Assembly (NCBI GenBank): GCA_018882825.1
Contig: VERC01000145.1
Location: forward strand, 1-6,201
DNA length: 6,201 bases
Reading direction: 5' to 3'
From: Acidimicrobiia bacterium
Lineage (GTDB): Bacteria > Actinomycetota > Acidimicrobiia > Acidimicrobiales > Acidimicrobilacustridaceae
A program made the translations under genes and the position numbers. The notes under the pieces are model-generated. The model was not told the origin of the DNA. It saw only the letters and a program-made list of their open reading frames with translations, and made no database searches. Within the stretch, counting starts at the first letter, position 1. Each line of letters begins with the position of its first letter. This document shows, piece by piece, positions 5,824 through 6,201 of this stretch.

Positions 5824-6201
5824 TCAGACCATGCGGTCGGAGTCGTGGGGCTGCACCAGCGCGTCGCTGGTCGACCACGGGAAGTCGATCCACCGATCGG
5901 TCCGACGCCACACGTAGTCGCAGTTCACGACCGACACGGACTTCTCGTAGAGCACCGCGGTGCGCACCTCGCCCACCTGGGGGATGACGTGGTCGCGCAC
6001 CATGGCCAATGTGTGTCCGGTGTCGGCGACGTCATCGGCGATCAGCACCCGGGCGGTGTCGAGAGCGACCAGCGAAAGAGGTGGCGGCAGGATCACCGGG
6101 ACCTCGAGCCGTTCCCCCTTGCCCGTGTAGTACTCGACGTTCATGACGTGCAGGTTCTTGATGCCGAGGGCATAGGCGAGGGACCCGGCGATCATCAGAC
6201 C
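5824..6201 (-). CDS. Purine-type phosphoribosyltransferase (GPT/XGPRT-like), 5' end beyond window
   Basis: 125 residues of the C-terminal part are visible. The frame continues upstream past the right edge (reading GLMIAGSLAYALG), so the ATG at 6195 is probably internal. The PRPP-binding loop VLIADDVADTGHTL, visible residues 52-65, identifies a type I phosphoribosyltransferase transferring phosphoribose from PRPP to a base in the cytoplasm. The preceding VEYYTGKGERL segment (22-32) and the C-terminal RWIDFPWS (103-110) resemble xanthine/guanine or hypoxanthine phosphoribosyltransferases, where the aromatic near WIxFPW helps hold the purine. Which purine is used cannot be told. It converges on a nucleoside-type transporter operon, suggesting salvage of imported bases. 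A pyrimidine-base enzyme is less likely because of the WIxFPW ending. Confidence 0.88.
   Translation of the reverse strand, partial: GLMIAGSLAYALGIKNLHVMNVEYYTGKGERLEVPVILPPPLSLVALDTARVLIADDVADTGHTLAMVRDHVIPQVGEVRTAVLYEKSVSVVNCDYVWRRTDRWIDFPWSTSDALVQPHDSDRMV

Overview
The window is a high-GC stretch with strong G/C preference at third codon positions. This fits a high-GC bacterium, most likely an actinomycete-type lineage (Actinomycetota). That is an inference from composition and protein style only; no rRNA or marker gene is present. Gene density is high and no mobile element, tRNA, rRNA or CRISPR array is visible.

Layout: (1) 1-750, minus strand: the first 250 codons of a zinc-independent medium-chain dehydrogenase/reductase (quinone-oxidoreductase type), cut by the left edge. 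(2) 751-994: a divergent intergenic region with two short inverted repeats and several TTCACC words but no convincing promoter hexamer pair. (3) 995-5816, plus strand: a complete four-gene ABC importer operon of the BMP/nucleoside class. It encodes a lipoprotein binding protein (995-2146), a double-NBD ATPase (2168-3724), and two dissimilar permeases (3721-4854 and 4851-5816). The last three genes are joined by 4-base ATGA overlaps. (4) 5824-6201, minus strand: the 3' part of a purine-type phosphoribosyltransferase gene, converging on the operon with only 7 bases between the two stop codons and cut by the right edge.

How the parts work together: the lipoprotein captures a ligand outside the membrane, the two permeases form the channel, and the ATPase drives uptake. 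Characterised relatives take up purine or other nucleosides or related compounds. The adjacent phosphoribosyltransferase would convert a purine base plus PRPP to a nucleotide, so together they suggest a purine salvage locus. The ligand is not determinable from sequence alone.

The most notable non-coding signal is a perfect 13-bp GC-rich hairpin with a 4-base loop (2190-2219), inside the first 18 codons of the ATPase gene, just downstream of a start codon with no clear Shine-Dalgarno sequence. It could lower ATPase and permease synthesis relative to the binding protein, or protect the upstream mRNA. I see no evidence of an entirely new biological system; the operon is a recognisable transporter.
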